A program made the position numbers and the translations under genes. From Porphyra umbilicalis (Eukaryota; Rhodophyta; Bangiophyceae; Bangiales; Bangiaceae): a stretch of 64,000 nucleotides of DNA. The stretch is taken from positions 310,001 to 374,000 of the forward strand of contig KV918791.1 of assembly GCA_002049455.2 (NCBI GenBank). The letters are read 5' to 3'. Under the pieces are notes generated by a model that searched no databases, was not told where the DNA came from, and worked only from the letters and a program-made list of their open reading frames with translations. Of the stretch, positions 9,801 to 18,564 are shown in pieces. The first letter of the stretch is position 1. Each line of letters starts with the position of its first letter.

Positions 9801-11068
9801 CCAAGGACTGGGAGGTTCACCACGTGGACGTCAAGACGGCCTTCCTCAACGCCAAGATGGACAAGGAGATGTACATCAACCTTCCGGACGGCACCGAGCC
9901 GGGGGGGGCACATGATGTCTTCCGTCTCAACCTAGCTCTGTATGGGACAAAGCAGGCCGGGCGCCTGTGGGGCATCAAGCTCGACAAAGAGCTCAAGGCT
10001 ATGGGGGCAGTCCGCTTCAAGGTGGACCCGTGCCTCTACACATGGAGCCACCCGGTGCACGGGCTGGTTTTTATCCTCGTCTACGTGGACGATCTCATCG
10101 TTGCGGGCAAGAGCCTCGACGGGGTTCAAGCGGTAAAGAACTCGGTGTCGGCGACGTTCAACGTGCGCGACATGGGGGAGGTCAAGGACTTCATCGGCAT
10201 GAAGGTAATGCGAGACCGGGCGGCCAAGACGCTCACCCTGAGCAACCCGGGGCATGTTATCGCACTCCTTGAGGCGTTTGGAATGTCCAACTCCACGCCC
10301 AACAAGACGCCAATGGTGTCGGGGGCCAAGCTGGCCAAGACGGGGGAGAACCTCTTGCCCGACGGCAACCGATATGCCGAACTTGTCGGCTCCCTGCTTT
10401 ATCTCTCTACAACGACGAGGCCGGACATTGCCTTTGCCGTGGGCGTGCTGTCGCGCTACATGGCCTGCCCCGAGGAGGACCACATGCGCGCGGCCAAGGG
10501 GGTGCTTCGGTACCTTCGCGGGGCTACGCGCCTCGGGGTCGCGTACGGCACCTACAAGCCTCTCCAAGGGTACGTCGACGCCGACTGGGCGGGCGACGTT
10601 GACGCTCGCCGGTCGACGACGGGTTTCATCTTCACACTCAACGGCGGGCCGGTCTCGTGGGCGAGCAAGCGCCAGTCGACGGTGGCAACGTCGACGGCTG
10701 AGGCCGAGTACGTGGCCGCCGCGATGGCGACCAAGGAGGCCCTTTGGCTTCGCAAGCTCTTATCGGCGCTTGGCGTCGACGGCGGTGCCGTTCCCATGGG
10801 GGAAGACAACCAGGCGTGCCTGGCGCTCGTCAACAACCCCGAGGCAACGGGGCGCACCAAGCACGTGGACGTCGCGTACCACATGGTGCGCGATTACGTG
10901 GCGCGCGGCGACGTGACCTTTTACTTCCTGCCGAGTGCTGAGATGCCCGCGGACGGGCTCACCAAGGCGCTGCCGGGGCCGGCGTTCAAGGCCTTCCGTG
11001 ACGCAGCGGGTGTCGGGCCCGACTTGGGCGTGGCGGCGGGCGCGCTTGAGCCCGACCCGGCGTGCTAA
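6896..11068 (+). CDS. Copia Gag-Pol polyprotein
   Basis: One ORF of 1390 residues runs from ATG 6896. In order it holds a copia-type Gag region, a CCHC zinc knuckle (CYYCDKKGHMKRDC), an aspartic protease (WVLDSGATNHM), a pre-integrase zinc motif with the integrase core, reverse transcriptase with YVDDLIV, and an RNase H with the copia signature ADWAGD. The protease-integrase-RT-RNase H order is diagnostic of Ty1/copia rather than Ty3. Codon use is GC-rich like the host. The ORF looks whole. Confidence 0.93.
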   Translation: MSEYGRYGGPRFAQLDDDYKVWAVYCRAQLIKEKVWSAVVTDRPASGSDSKGNLVADAWDIMNESALATIQMSVMPVHLHSVTAVSTAKDAWDALKDIFEARDNARLLQIMHELSNLKKDGDENIIKYTSRAKGLRQELAMLGNQVDENTLVRQILSGLPAEYDMIKTVLENMDGKRNLAEVSAKLLTVDQRASRGRSSSSTGVKSQAFAASATKKPWDKKAVVCYYCDKKGHMKRDCLKKKADDARGNKKPNGGRRDGGGGGGAPPRAALAYAASAGQAEEHKTPKSTSGMSTWVLDSGATNHMAAWDKGFNVKTSGSGAKVTLADGYKVSIKGHGYVSMDVGAGKTKVRMVLGEAMLVPDLTDNLLSVRAVDRRGGAVVFVGDACYILSDGEAVLSSGVLSNASVIGSVNESENYVLKVTPVKSSASAASTRMDGEAELWHCRFNHLGFENLKRVVGMVDGIPASVADAKRILGTVCVPCVDGKMARSPHHRSTTTSTKCELVHTDVDGPLTESLGGSVYFMTLMEDSTGFITATPIKTKGMVPDVIKDRITQLETLTGLKVKRVRHDGAKEYVSNDLKAWYDNKGITSEKTAPYSSQQNGKAERANRYIMERVRAALLDAGAEVELWAEALSSVIHVLNRSPKAGQDVTPLEALTGRRPDVKGFRVWKSWAWALKPKQQQRKLEPRTDVGRFAGYTVGGKAYRILEDDSNKIFERRDVLMEEIPGKTMNKTSVSGSSASPCLTAWTDGDKEDGAMNMLDAEVPSGDEYAPQQSSKSDDAPDKEAVHDAEDGDDDDDKEDAAAQEGHQVLPDSTTESDDDGAQAPRRSKRKPAPKVTWWESNPKAYVAAGPLGDAKSAWDLSKPPTNAKEARARSDWPLWKAAEKEEYLAHKKLGTWSKSKNNNKRKAVKTRYVYDIKRDSEGNVTRYKARLVAQGFNQVPGRDFDETWAPVPSSATTRALFAVAAAKDWEVHHVDVKTAFLNAKMDKEMYINLPDGTEPGGAHDVFRLNLALYGTKQAGRLWGIKLDKELKAMGAVRFKVDPCLYTWSHPVHGLVFILVYVDDLIVAGKSLDGVQAVKNSVSATFNVRDMGEVKDFIGMKVMRDRAAKTLTLSNPGHVIALLEAFGMSNSTPNKTPMVSGAKLAKTGENLLPDGNRYAELVGSLLYLSTTTRPDIAFAVGVLSRYMACPEEDHMRAAKGVLRYLRGATRLGVAYGTYKPLQGYVDADWAGDVDARRSTTGFIFTLNGGPVSWASKRQSTVATSTAEAEYVAAAMATKEALWLRKLLSALGVDGGAVPMGEDNQACLALVNNPEATGRTKHVDVAYHMVRDYVARGDVTFYFLPSAEMPADGLTKALPGPAFKAFRDAAGVGPDLGVAAGALEPDPAC

Positions 11069-11094
11069 CGCACGTCGTCACACTGCCCGGCTTT

Positions 11095-11835
11095 GGGGCG
11101 CTAAAGGGCTTTAGCGCATCCGGCTGGGCGGGCCCGGGCGCCGATTTCAAGAATTCGGGCCCGGATGTCGCGGCCTGGAAGATCGTTCCGGGACCGACAC
11201 GTGGCGCTGTTGCAACACGTGGCGCTAATGCAACACGTGGTGCCGTTGCAACACGTGGTGTCGGTGCAACACGTGGCGATGGGGCTAAAGTGCTTTGGGC
11301 CCTCTTCTGGTGGTGCCCGACGGGCCGGATGTGGTCGTACGGGCACCCGGACGGGTTGGGCGTGGTCAGGGCACGTGCCCGGTCCTTCCTGGGCCCTTTC
11401 CGAGGTCGGTTGAAAACCCGAGTTTTGGAAGGGGTCTAAAGGGCTTTAGCCCCGCCGTGAGAACGGTCATTGTGGGGGTGGTGCCCGATGGACCGGATGG
11501 GGTCCTACGGGCACCAGGGAGGCCCGGAGATGCCTCCGGCATCCTCGCGGGCCTGTTTTGGCCCCATCGGAGGTCGGTTGAAAAACCGACCTCTGGACAT
11601 GGGGCTAAAGGGCTTTAGACCCCCGGCCAGAATGGTCACTGTGGGGGTGGTGCCCGATGGACCGGATGGGGTCCTACGGGCATCAGGGAGGCCCGGAGGT
11701 GCCTCTGGCATCCTCGCGGGTCTGCTTTGGCCCCATCGGAGGTCGGTTGAAAAACAGACCTCTGGACATGGGGCTAAAGGGCTTTAGACCCCTCTGCATG
11801 AAAGGGGTCTAAAGGGCTTTAGACCCCTCGGTCAG
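11095..11835 (+). repeat. Imperfect tandem repeats of about 170 bp between the copia ORF and right LTR
   Basis: The block is organised around recurring copies of CTAAAGGGCTTTAG, a short perfect palindrome (near 11101, 11437, 11605, 11774 and 11811). Units between copies repeat phrases such as GTGGGGGTGGTGCCCGATGG with a period close to 168-175 bp. It is noncoding and lies wholly inside the element. Its function is unknown. Confidence 0.8.
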
Positions 11836-11910
11836 ATCGTCCCCGGAGAGCCTTGCATGGACTTTCGATGACGGGAATTTGACCGGGTGGGAGGAAATAT
11901 CCCTGGGGTA

Positions 11911-11920
11911 CTGGGGGGAG
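11911..11920 (+). other. Copia polypurine tract
   Basis: CTGGGGGGAG directly abuts the right LTR, the expected place for the plus-strand primer. Confidence 0.75.
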
Positions 11921-12287
11921 TGTGAAGTGTACTTCCGCAGTCCCCCAGGGACAATTGGCCCTTGCGTAAGTCGTAAGTCTTTGTATTTGTGTGGTGACAC
12001 TGCATGTACTTGATTGTAGATCTTTCAGCGGGGAACCCATTAGGGGTTGAGCTCCGGGGGAGATTTGTGTGGGGAGCGGCGCCTGGAGTGTGAGGCTGTG
12101 GGCGCCCTCCGGAGGTGCGGGAGCTGCCCTGGCAGGTGCCGTGCGGGCCTTGTCGGCCGCGCCATTGGGGGTGCCTGGGAAGGCCCTGCGGCTGAGGCGG
12201 CCTGGGGGATATCAGGCACGCCTTCGCAGGCCTGGGAACGCAGTGCCTAGTAAAATAACGCACCCACTCAACATCATCGACTTCACA
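11921..12287 (+). repeat. Right (3') LTR of the copia element
   Basis: This 367-bp copy is nearly identical to the left LTR at 6373-6739. It is followed by the second CGGGC target copy at 12288-12292. Confidence 0.93.
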
Positions 12288-13087
12288 CGGGCAGCTGCCG
12301 CGCGACGTAGGTTCTCTGCACTAGACCGCTTCTTTGCTTGAACGAGGTCGAGGATGCTGCATGCCACCGCACCAGGGCTTCGCACTCCGGTCCAATCCAG
12401 CTCCGTTGCGTCTTGCAGCAACTTTCTCGCGTGTTGAGGGGATGAGCACGTCAAGAAGCACAAGAAAGAAATCAACATACATCCGCCATCCACCCGAGGA
12501 CGGTCCGGCAACTGCATTGGGGCGACGGTAACATAGCGCAACAGTGACTTCTCGACCACACGGGCATTGTCCTCCTCTTTGCCGTGCTCCACAAAGCCCC
12601 GACTGATTGCCTTGCTGAGCACACGGAAAAGGAACGACACGCATGAGTCGGCCGATGTCGAGTCATTAGGTCGTCTACACGGATCAAGAACCCGCAATGA
12701 GGATGCCCAGGTGTGCTTGTCGCGTCGGTGGTGGCCGTCCTCCACATTGGAGAGCATCGGTGGGTCCAGAGCCAGCCCCGCAATGACAACGGCAAGCCAC
12801 CGCCCGCCGTGGCGGATGGGTGCGACCAGCAGACCCGCAGAGAACCAACAAGGTACTCGTGGGTCTCTGCGCGACTGAAAAGCGGCGCACAAGAACTCCA
12901 CCGCGCGCCTCTCATCACGCGCACTCCCCACCCAGGACGGCAGATGTAGCGCCGTACGATGACGCGTGTCCGCCGTCTCTCTGGTCAACCAAGCAGTGCA
13001 CGTGTCCATGACCCTTGAAGACAGTAACACACGTTCGGAAAGCCCCACAGAGGTCAACGCCGACGTGTCGTGATGCGAGAGGTGCTC
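12288..13087 (-). CDS. Ulp1-like (C48) cysteine protease segment of the split JmjC gene
   Basis: The frame is open from 13087 down to the copia target site and is in phase with the JmjC ORF beyond the element. About 265 residues look like a Ulp1/SENP peptidase. RHGGRWLAVVI corresponds to the HW strand carrying the catalytic His, LRVLDPCRR to the catalytic Asp strand, and APMQ...DGGCMLISFL to the oxyanion Gln and nucleophile Cys region. In classical Ulp1 the last motif reads DCG; here it is DGGC, so activity is not certain. Ulp1-like domains are common passengers of CACTA, MULE and KDZ DNA transposons, which fits the transposase next door. Host SUMO or ubiquitin-like deconjugation is the alternative. 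The copia insertion cuts the gene after this domain, so the present copy should yield at most a protease without the JmjC part. Confidence 0.5.
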
Positions 13088-14398
13088 CTAAGCAAGCGCA
13101 TTGTCCGGCAAAGCGACCTGCGCCTGGTGACGGTGGGCGAGGTGGCCAGAGAGACCTGATACCCCGCGAGTTCCACGAGAGGGAGATGCATCCTCACGAG
13201 GAGCACGTTGGAAGCCAGAGGCAGGTTGACGGCCGCGGTCAGAAGAAGCGGGGTGCCGAACTGAGGAAGGTGCGGACAATGATTGTGCCGCGGTATCCCG
13301 CAACAAGGCGGGCCGTGGTGAGCGTAATGGAGTCGAAGCGCGGTCCATAGCCGAGGGTGCGAGCGGTGCAACTCGGCAGTTTCCCTGGCAGCAGTTGGTA
13401 GCCATAGATGAAACCACGTACCGAGCCACGGCTTCGACGGCTGAGCCGCCGCGCTTCAACATGCCGGATGCAGCACAGAGCCCCTTGCCCAGACGCAGAG
13501 CATTTCCACAGCTGCTCTTACATCCTTCCGCCGCCTTGGCAACGGCATCCAAATCCACCGATGGCGCCACTAACCGCAACGCACTGATAACACTGCCCAC
13601 CGCGAGTGTGCAAGGTCCACCCTTCCGCTCGATTTGCCCCTCCCCGACGTCCAACAAAACCGTTGCCAACAAGTCAATGGGAGGGCTAGAGGAGCATTCC
13701 CTCTCCTCAACTGGCGACTCATCACCACACTCTTGCGGCTCTTTCAAGCCGGGGCGCGTCGGCTCGCGCCGAGGCAAAGTGACAGCCGTCTGGGGCTGAT
13801 GTGCAGCAGGATACGCGGCGTGAATCGCCATCCGGGGCAACCGCGAGGCCGGAGCGGCAGGGGTGGGATGGTAGTAAGAAGGCGGAACAGGATAACACGG
13901 GGGCCCTACCGGGGTGTACCCCATGGGCGGGGGAGCAAGAGAAGGAGTGGCAGCCGAGTAAAAGCCGTAGGGATTGTGGTAGGCATCGTATTGTTGCAGG
14001 CGCCCAGGTGGAACGGGAGGATATTGTGGGTGGTGGGGGTAGGATGGCGGGTGGGGGATGCCACCAGCCCCTAAATCGACATCACCAGGCCAAGCATCAC
14101 CACCCGCCGCGGCAGGCCGATCGCTCCAAGCCGGACCGGCGCCCGCGCTCGAGCCACGTGGCGGAACATCTGCTTCGTGTGGTTTCCGAGCACCGCGGCG
14201 CACTCCGCGCCGGACGCGTGATCGTCTCACCGCGGCGCCACGCGCTGGGCCACCCCGTCCACGTGCGCTGTCCGCGGACCCTCCTCCCGCAGTACTCGCA
14301 GGTGCACATGCGCCGTCCTCACCAGATCGCGCTCCCTGCGTGGGCTGCTTTCTCTTGCGATCCAATGGGGCCCGCCGTGTAGCCCCAAGCCCGCTCAT
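13088..14398 (-). CDS. Pro-rich N-terminal part of the Ulp1/JmjC gene
   Basis: The first sensible ATG is at 14398 (MSGLGATRRAPLDRKRKQ, with a basic RKRK stretch that could be a nuclear signal); upstream the frame only runs into the minisatellite. About 436 residues follow: a Pro/Tyr-rich stretch near residues 120-200, then a more ordered Ala/Cys-containing part with no family I recognise. The frame ends at a TAG at 13088-13090, and the Ulp1-like segment continues in the same frame right behind it. The TAG sits at the end of GCTTGCTTAG, which looks like a 3' splice site, and an in-phase GTATCA donor lies about 75 bases upstream. A 75-base intron would remove the stop and keep the frame. Otherwise this is a premature stop in a decaying gene. 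Confidence 0.4.
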   Translation of the reverse strand: MSGLGATRRAPLDRKRKQPTQGARSGEDGACAPASTAGGGSADSARGRGGPARGAAVRRSRVRRGVRRGARKPHEADVPPRGSSAGAGPAWSDRPAAAGGDAWPGDVDLGAGGIPHPPSYPHHPQYPPVPPGRLQQYDAYHNPYGFYSAATPSLAPPPMGYTPVGPPCYPVPPSYYHPTPAAPASRLPRMAIHAAYPAAHQPQTAVTLPRREPTRPGLKEPQECGDESPVEERECSSSPPIDLLATVLLDVGEGQIERKGGPCTLAVGSVISALRLVAPSVDLDAVAKAAEGCKSSCGNALRLGKGLCAASGMLKRGGSAVEAVARYVVSSMATNCCQGNCRVAPLAPSAMDRASTPLRSPRPALLRDTAAQSLSAPSSVRHPASSDRGRQPASGFQRAPREDASPSRGTRGVSGLSGHLAHRHQAQVALPDNALA

Positions 14399-14469
14399 TG
14401 CGGGTCCACAACTTGCTGGTACACACGTTCGCCTTGAAAAGCACCAGACGAACACGCGCCAGTGCGAGC

Positions 14470-15745
14470 GCGCAAAATGGGCGCACAACAAGAAGGTTGC
14501 GTCACACCCCGGCGCCCGGTGCGGCATGCACACGCAAGACGTGAGCACGCGGAAGAGGCACAACCCACAGGGCTCGTCACGCCCAGGCACTCAGCGCAAC
14601 AAAGGCAGAGCACAACCAGGAGGGTGCGTCACGCCCAGGCTCTCCGCGCGGCAAAGGCAGCGCACAACCGAGGGTTGCGTCACGCCCAGGCACTCAGCGC
14701 GGCTAACGCAGCGCACAACCCAAAGGGTGCGTCACGCGAAGGCACTCAGCGCGGCGAACGCAGCGCACAACGAAAAGGGTGCGTCACGCGTAGGCACTCA
14801 GCGCGGCGAAGGCAGCGCACAACCCGAGGGGTGCGTCACGCCCAGGCACTCCGCGCGGCGAACGCGGCGCACAACCCGGAGGGTGCGTCACGCCCAGGCT
14901 CCCCGCGCGGCAAAGGCAGCGCACAACCCGAGGGGTGCGTCACGACCAGGCACTTAGCGCGGCGAACGCAGCGCACAACCCAAAGGGTGCGTCACGCGAA
15001 GGCACTCAGCGCGGCGAACGCAGCGCACAACCAAAAGGGTGCGTCACGCGTAGGCACTCAGCGCGGCGAAGGCAGCGCACAACCCGAGGGGTGCGTCCCG
15101 CGTAGGCACTGCGCGCAGCAAAGGCAGCGCACGACCCGAATGGTGCGTCACGCCCTGGCACTTTGCGCGGCCCAGGCAGCGCATAACCCGAGGGGTGCGT
15201 CACGCCCAGGCACTCAGCGCGGCCAAGGCAGCGCACAACCCGAGGGGTGCGTCTTGCCCAGGCACACCGCGCGGCGAACGCAGCGCACAACCCAAAGGGT
15301 GCGTCCCGCGTAGGCATTCCGCGCGGCAAAGGCAGCGCACGACCCGAAGGGTGCGTCACGCCCTGGCACTTCGCGCGGCCCAGGCAGCGCACAACCCAAA
15401 GGGTGCGTCACGCCCAGGCACTCAGCGCGGCGAACGCAGCGCACAACCAAAAGGGTGCGTCACGCGTGGGCACTCAGCGCGGCAAAGGCAGCGCACAACC
15501 CGAGGGGTGCGTCACGCCCAGGCACTCCGCGCGGCGAACGCAGCGCACAACCCAAAGGGTGCGTCACGCGTAGGCACTCCGCGCGGCGAAGGCGGCGCAC
15601 AACCCGAGGGGTGCTTCACGTCCAGGCTCTCCGCGCGGCGAAGGCAGCGCACAATTCGAAGGGTGCGTCACGCCGAGGCACTCGTGAGCGTACCGCACGA
15701 CCTTCAGGGTGCGTCGCTCAACGAGGGACTCTGAGGGAGCACAGC
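14470..15745. repeat. GC-rich minisatellite, unit about 51-52 bp, roughly 24 copies
   Basis: Units share GTGCGTCACGCCCAGGCACT, then CAGCGCGGC(A/G)AA(A/C)GCAGCGCACAAC. Start-to-start distances are 51 or 52 bases, for example 14660, 14711 and 14763. Because 51 is a multiple of three, several frames on both strands stay open and give long artificial 17-residue repeats. The array lies just upstream of the start of the Ulp1/JmjC gene and could be its promoter side or a subterminal repeat of the surrounding DNA transposon. Confidence 0.9.
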
Positions 15746-17518
15746 CCAGGGGCGTGCGTCAGCTCTGGTTAGGCCGCAGTGCGCGGCGCGCGGCGTGGCG
15801 TGGCACGGCCCCGCGAAGAAGACGCCGTCGAGCACGACGGCTCCTCGGCGGGGGCACGGACCAACAATGAGAAGTGTCGTTGCCCGTCCTCACGACACGA
15901 CTCTTACCCCCACCTGAGCAGCCTGGCCAGCAATCTGAATTTTCCAATTCGCGGTGACGGCGCTGAATTGTGATCGTGTGCTCAATCGATCGCACTGATC
16001 GACGAGCTCTTCCGTGGACAGCTGCAGGGAGCGAATACAATTGGCGAATGTTCGAGGTTGAACGATGGCCTATATAAATACAGTAGTTGAATGGCAACTG
16101 CATCCCTTCGAAACGTGACACCCCTCGATCCCTCGCACGGCCGTGTTCAAGCATGCGGCGCCGCTCTTTGAGGAACGTCACGCCCAGAAAGGTTCGCTTC
16201 GAAGCGCTTCACTTGTTCATTTGTTTCATTTGTGTGAGAATGCGGCAAAATCCTCCGCCCGACCTGCGCACCATGACGATCTTCGGGCTCTGCAGTGGGC
16301 TGGTTCTCGGTGACCTCATAAGACAGCCATGTGACAATCATGGTCTGATCGATGGCCACAATCGCAGTGGTCGCACAGGTACATCTCGCGTCGCCCCTCG
16401 GTTGAGGCACTGAGAGATGCCAGATCGCTTCCCGTCACCGCCTGCCCCGCGCCACATGATCGGACCAGTATTGGAGACACATGGTGTCTGCAAGAAGTTC
16501 ATTGTCGGTGTTGCCCACTTGCGCTGTAGTGACCGAGTCTGTATCCTTGTTACGCTGCGTCGGACTCCTGTTCTCCAACCGCATCCCCACGCTACGTCGT
16601 GGGATCTCGTCTGCCGACTACGGACGACCGTAGAGATATTGACGGCCGATTTCGCTCTGGGTTGTTGTTGTGGACCTTTGATACACCACCAAGGAGGCTG
16701 AACCGTCCACGAACGACGCTCAAAGACTGCGAGACGTTGACGGTCTGCTGTTGCGCACTTGTCGCGTTGACTGTCTGCTGTTGTGCACTTGTGACGTTGA
16801 CGGTGCGTGCGACCCACTTGAGCTGTAGTGACCGAGTCTGTGTCCGTGTTACGCTTCGTCGGTCTTCTGTGCTCTACCGACATCCGCACAACAACCTGGG
16901 ATCTCCGCTTCCAACCTCCGACGACCGTAGAGACGGTGACGGTCTGTGTCGCGATTAGTTCCTGGTTTGACGGCGCCCTGAACTCTGCTTCAGTAAGCTT
17001 TATGCTCGGGCTCCCACGGGCGACGGCCAAGGACTGCGAGACCGTTCCTGTCGGTTCTACTCATTAATTCTGGATAGAACGAGCCCGGACGTGTGTCACC
17101 GTAACGACGGCCTGTGTTGCCCTCGGTGGCGGCAGTGACAGTGCCGGGACGTGCTCTGCGCTCCTCCTGACAGCCATTTGCATCGTGCCTCGTGCTTCCC
17201 TTCTATACGTGGTCAGAGCTCGGCTGGTGACACCCGACGGCTGCCGAGACGTCAAAGGTCTGTGTCGCACTTGGGCGCTGCTGTGAAGGAAGATTGCTGA
17301 CAGGTTGCATGTCTGCTGCCCACGGGTGCGGTTGACTGTCTGTGGCGCTTAAGGGGGCTGCTCCGGAAGAGGCTGCTCCTGCGCAGGGGCACGCTGAACG
17401 GCTGGTCCTCGCTCCGTGCTCGGGCAACCTGCTTTCCAAATAGCTGGCGACGACTGTCTACTGCAGAGTCTCTGGCTGTTTGAAGACCTCTGGTGCAGGC
17501 GTGGTCTTCCGGATCCCG
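15746..17518. other. Spacer with a TATA box and imperfect direct repeats
   Basis: No convincing coding region. TATATAAATA at 16071-16080 is the clearest core-promoter motif here, followed by an ATG at 16153 opening a short frame (to 16413) without a known domain. Two related stretches, about 16511-16655 and 16811-16950, share CTGTAGTGACCGAGTCTGT and ACGACCGTAGAGA in the same order, an imperfect direct repeat with a period near 300 bp. Confidence 0.5.
16071..16080 (+). promoter_or_regulatory. TATA box
   Basis: TATATAAATA stands out in an otherwise GC-rich spacer. It may serve a transcript leading towards the two-exon gene at 17519-18564; no start site can be fixed from sequence. Confidence 0.4.
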
Positions 17519-18564
17519 ATGTCGGGAAGCGAAGTGTCGGGAGGCAGCCCCTCGACACCGGGTTCCACGCCTGGGTCCACATCTGAGCGGACCGCTACGG
17601 TCAGAAGTTCCTCTTTGGAAAATGAGCTATGGTCCCAACATAGAGTAAGTCAAACACCGATGGGTCTCCTCGGTGAATAGGGGTGCATGCGTGAAGTCAT
17701 GCTTGTTGTGTGATAATTGCCAGGACGTGCCTGCCAAGGGTCGCTCCGTACGATAACTAACGTCTTCACCTTCCGATTTCCATTTCCTTCTTCTTTTTTC
17801 AGTCAGCTGTGTGCTCTGAGTTTGCGCGGTACGGACAGAACATGGTGCGGGCCATTTTTCACAACAAGATGGATGCTGGACGTATTGAGAACCACCAAGA
17901 TGCCCCAATGCATGACTGCCTGACGTGGATCTGCCCGAAAGGTCACTTAGAAGGGCCCAAGAAGGACAGCGCAAGATGCCTTCGTACCGCCATGGAGCGT
18001 GCCGTGGACAAGGCCTTGTCCAAGGTTGACTTTACGGTGGCCGGTCGCATTGGGAAAAAGAAAGAGTACAAGATGGCGCTGAACAGGAAGCTCCGTAACG
18101 TGTGCAACCGCAGACGGAACGCGACGCGTCTGATAATCTACCGCAAGATTGGCGTCTACTTGGACGCTGGCGTGCCGCAGGCGACGATACAGCCTCTTCA
18201 AGTTCTAAGAGACAACGAAGATCAACTGGCACCAGCAAGCGCAGCAGTCTCGGACCGGTTCACTCGATACCAGTTGGTCTTGGACGACTCTGATGCCAGA
18301 GCCACGTGCTTCCTGGACTTGGAGGCAACTGCTGCGTCCATTATTGCTGAATTCTTGTGCGTCGATCCCGGGGACATCACCGCGGGGACTCGGGCTGCGG
18401 GAGCACACCACATCAAGAGCTACATTGAGAAGAACGAGATGCCTAAGCTCTTCCGGCCGGACAGTGCCGACGTACGCAATTCAGTCGTCCAGTGCATCTG
18501 CGACGAGCTCAAGGACATTGCTGCCTCTCAGTTCAACCTATCTGCTGATGAAGAGGCGGACTAG
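17519..18564 (+). CDS. Uncharacterised two-exon protein of about 295 residues
   Basis: Exon 1 is 17519-17644, from ATG (MSGSEVSGG) to a phase-0 donor GTAAGT. Exon 2 is 17803-18564, after a long pyrimidine tract ending TTCTTTTTTCAG. Both exons join in frame. The N-terminus is Ser/Thr/Pro-rich. The rest is a charged, mostly helical globular protein with NRKLRNVCNRRRNATRL near residue 145 and an acidic tail SADEEAD. I recognise no family. The clean splice signals, ordinary amino-acid composition and a stop followed by T-rich sequence argue for a real gene. More 5' exons are possible, since a TATA box lies 1.4 kb upstream. Confidence 0.6.

Larger units (their letters stand above)
6373..12287 (+). 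mobile_element. Ty1/copia LTR retrotransposon, looks whole
   Basis: The element is 5915 bp long. It has two 367-bp LTRs (6373-6739 and 11921-12287), each starting TGTGAAG and ending CTTCACA, a primer-binding site, one Gag-Pol ORF, a tandem-repeat block, a polypurine tract and a 5-bp target duplication. The LTRs differ at about two positions, so the insertion is recent. No break is evident. It lies inside the minus-strand Ulp1/JmjC gene in the opposite orientation and ends that gene's continuity. Confidence 0.93.

Noticed and set aside
14470-15745. Possible CRISPR-like array
   Set aside because: The units are contiguous and there are no unique spacers; the host is eukaryotic.
14462-15772. Overlapping ORFs of up to 299 residues with 17-residue repeats on both strands
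   Set aside because: They come from a 51-bp tandem array that keeps several frames open at once; no frame is favoured.
16338-17030. 230-residue minus-strand ORF near 16.3-17.0 kb
   Set aside because: It lies in imperfect direct repeats and has no domain or sensible start context.
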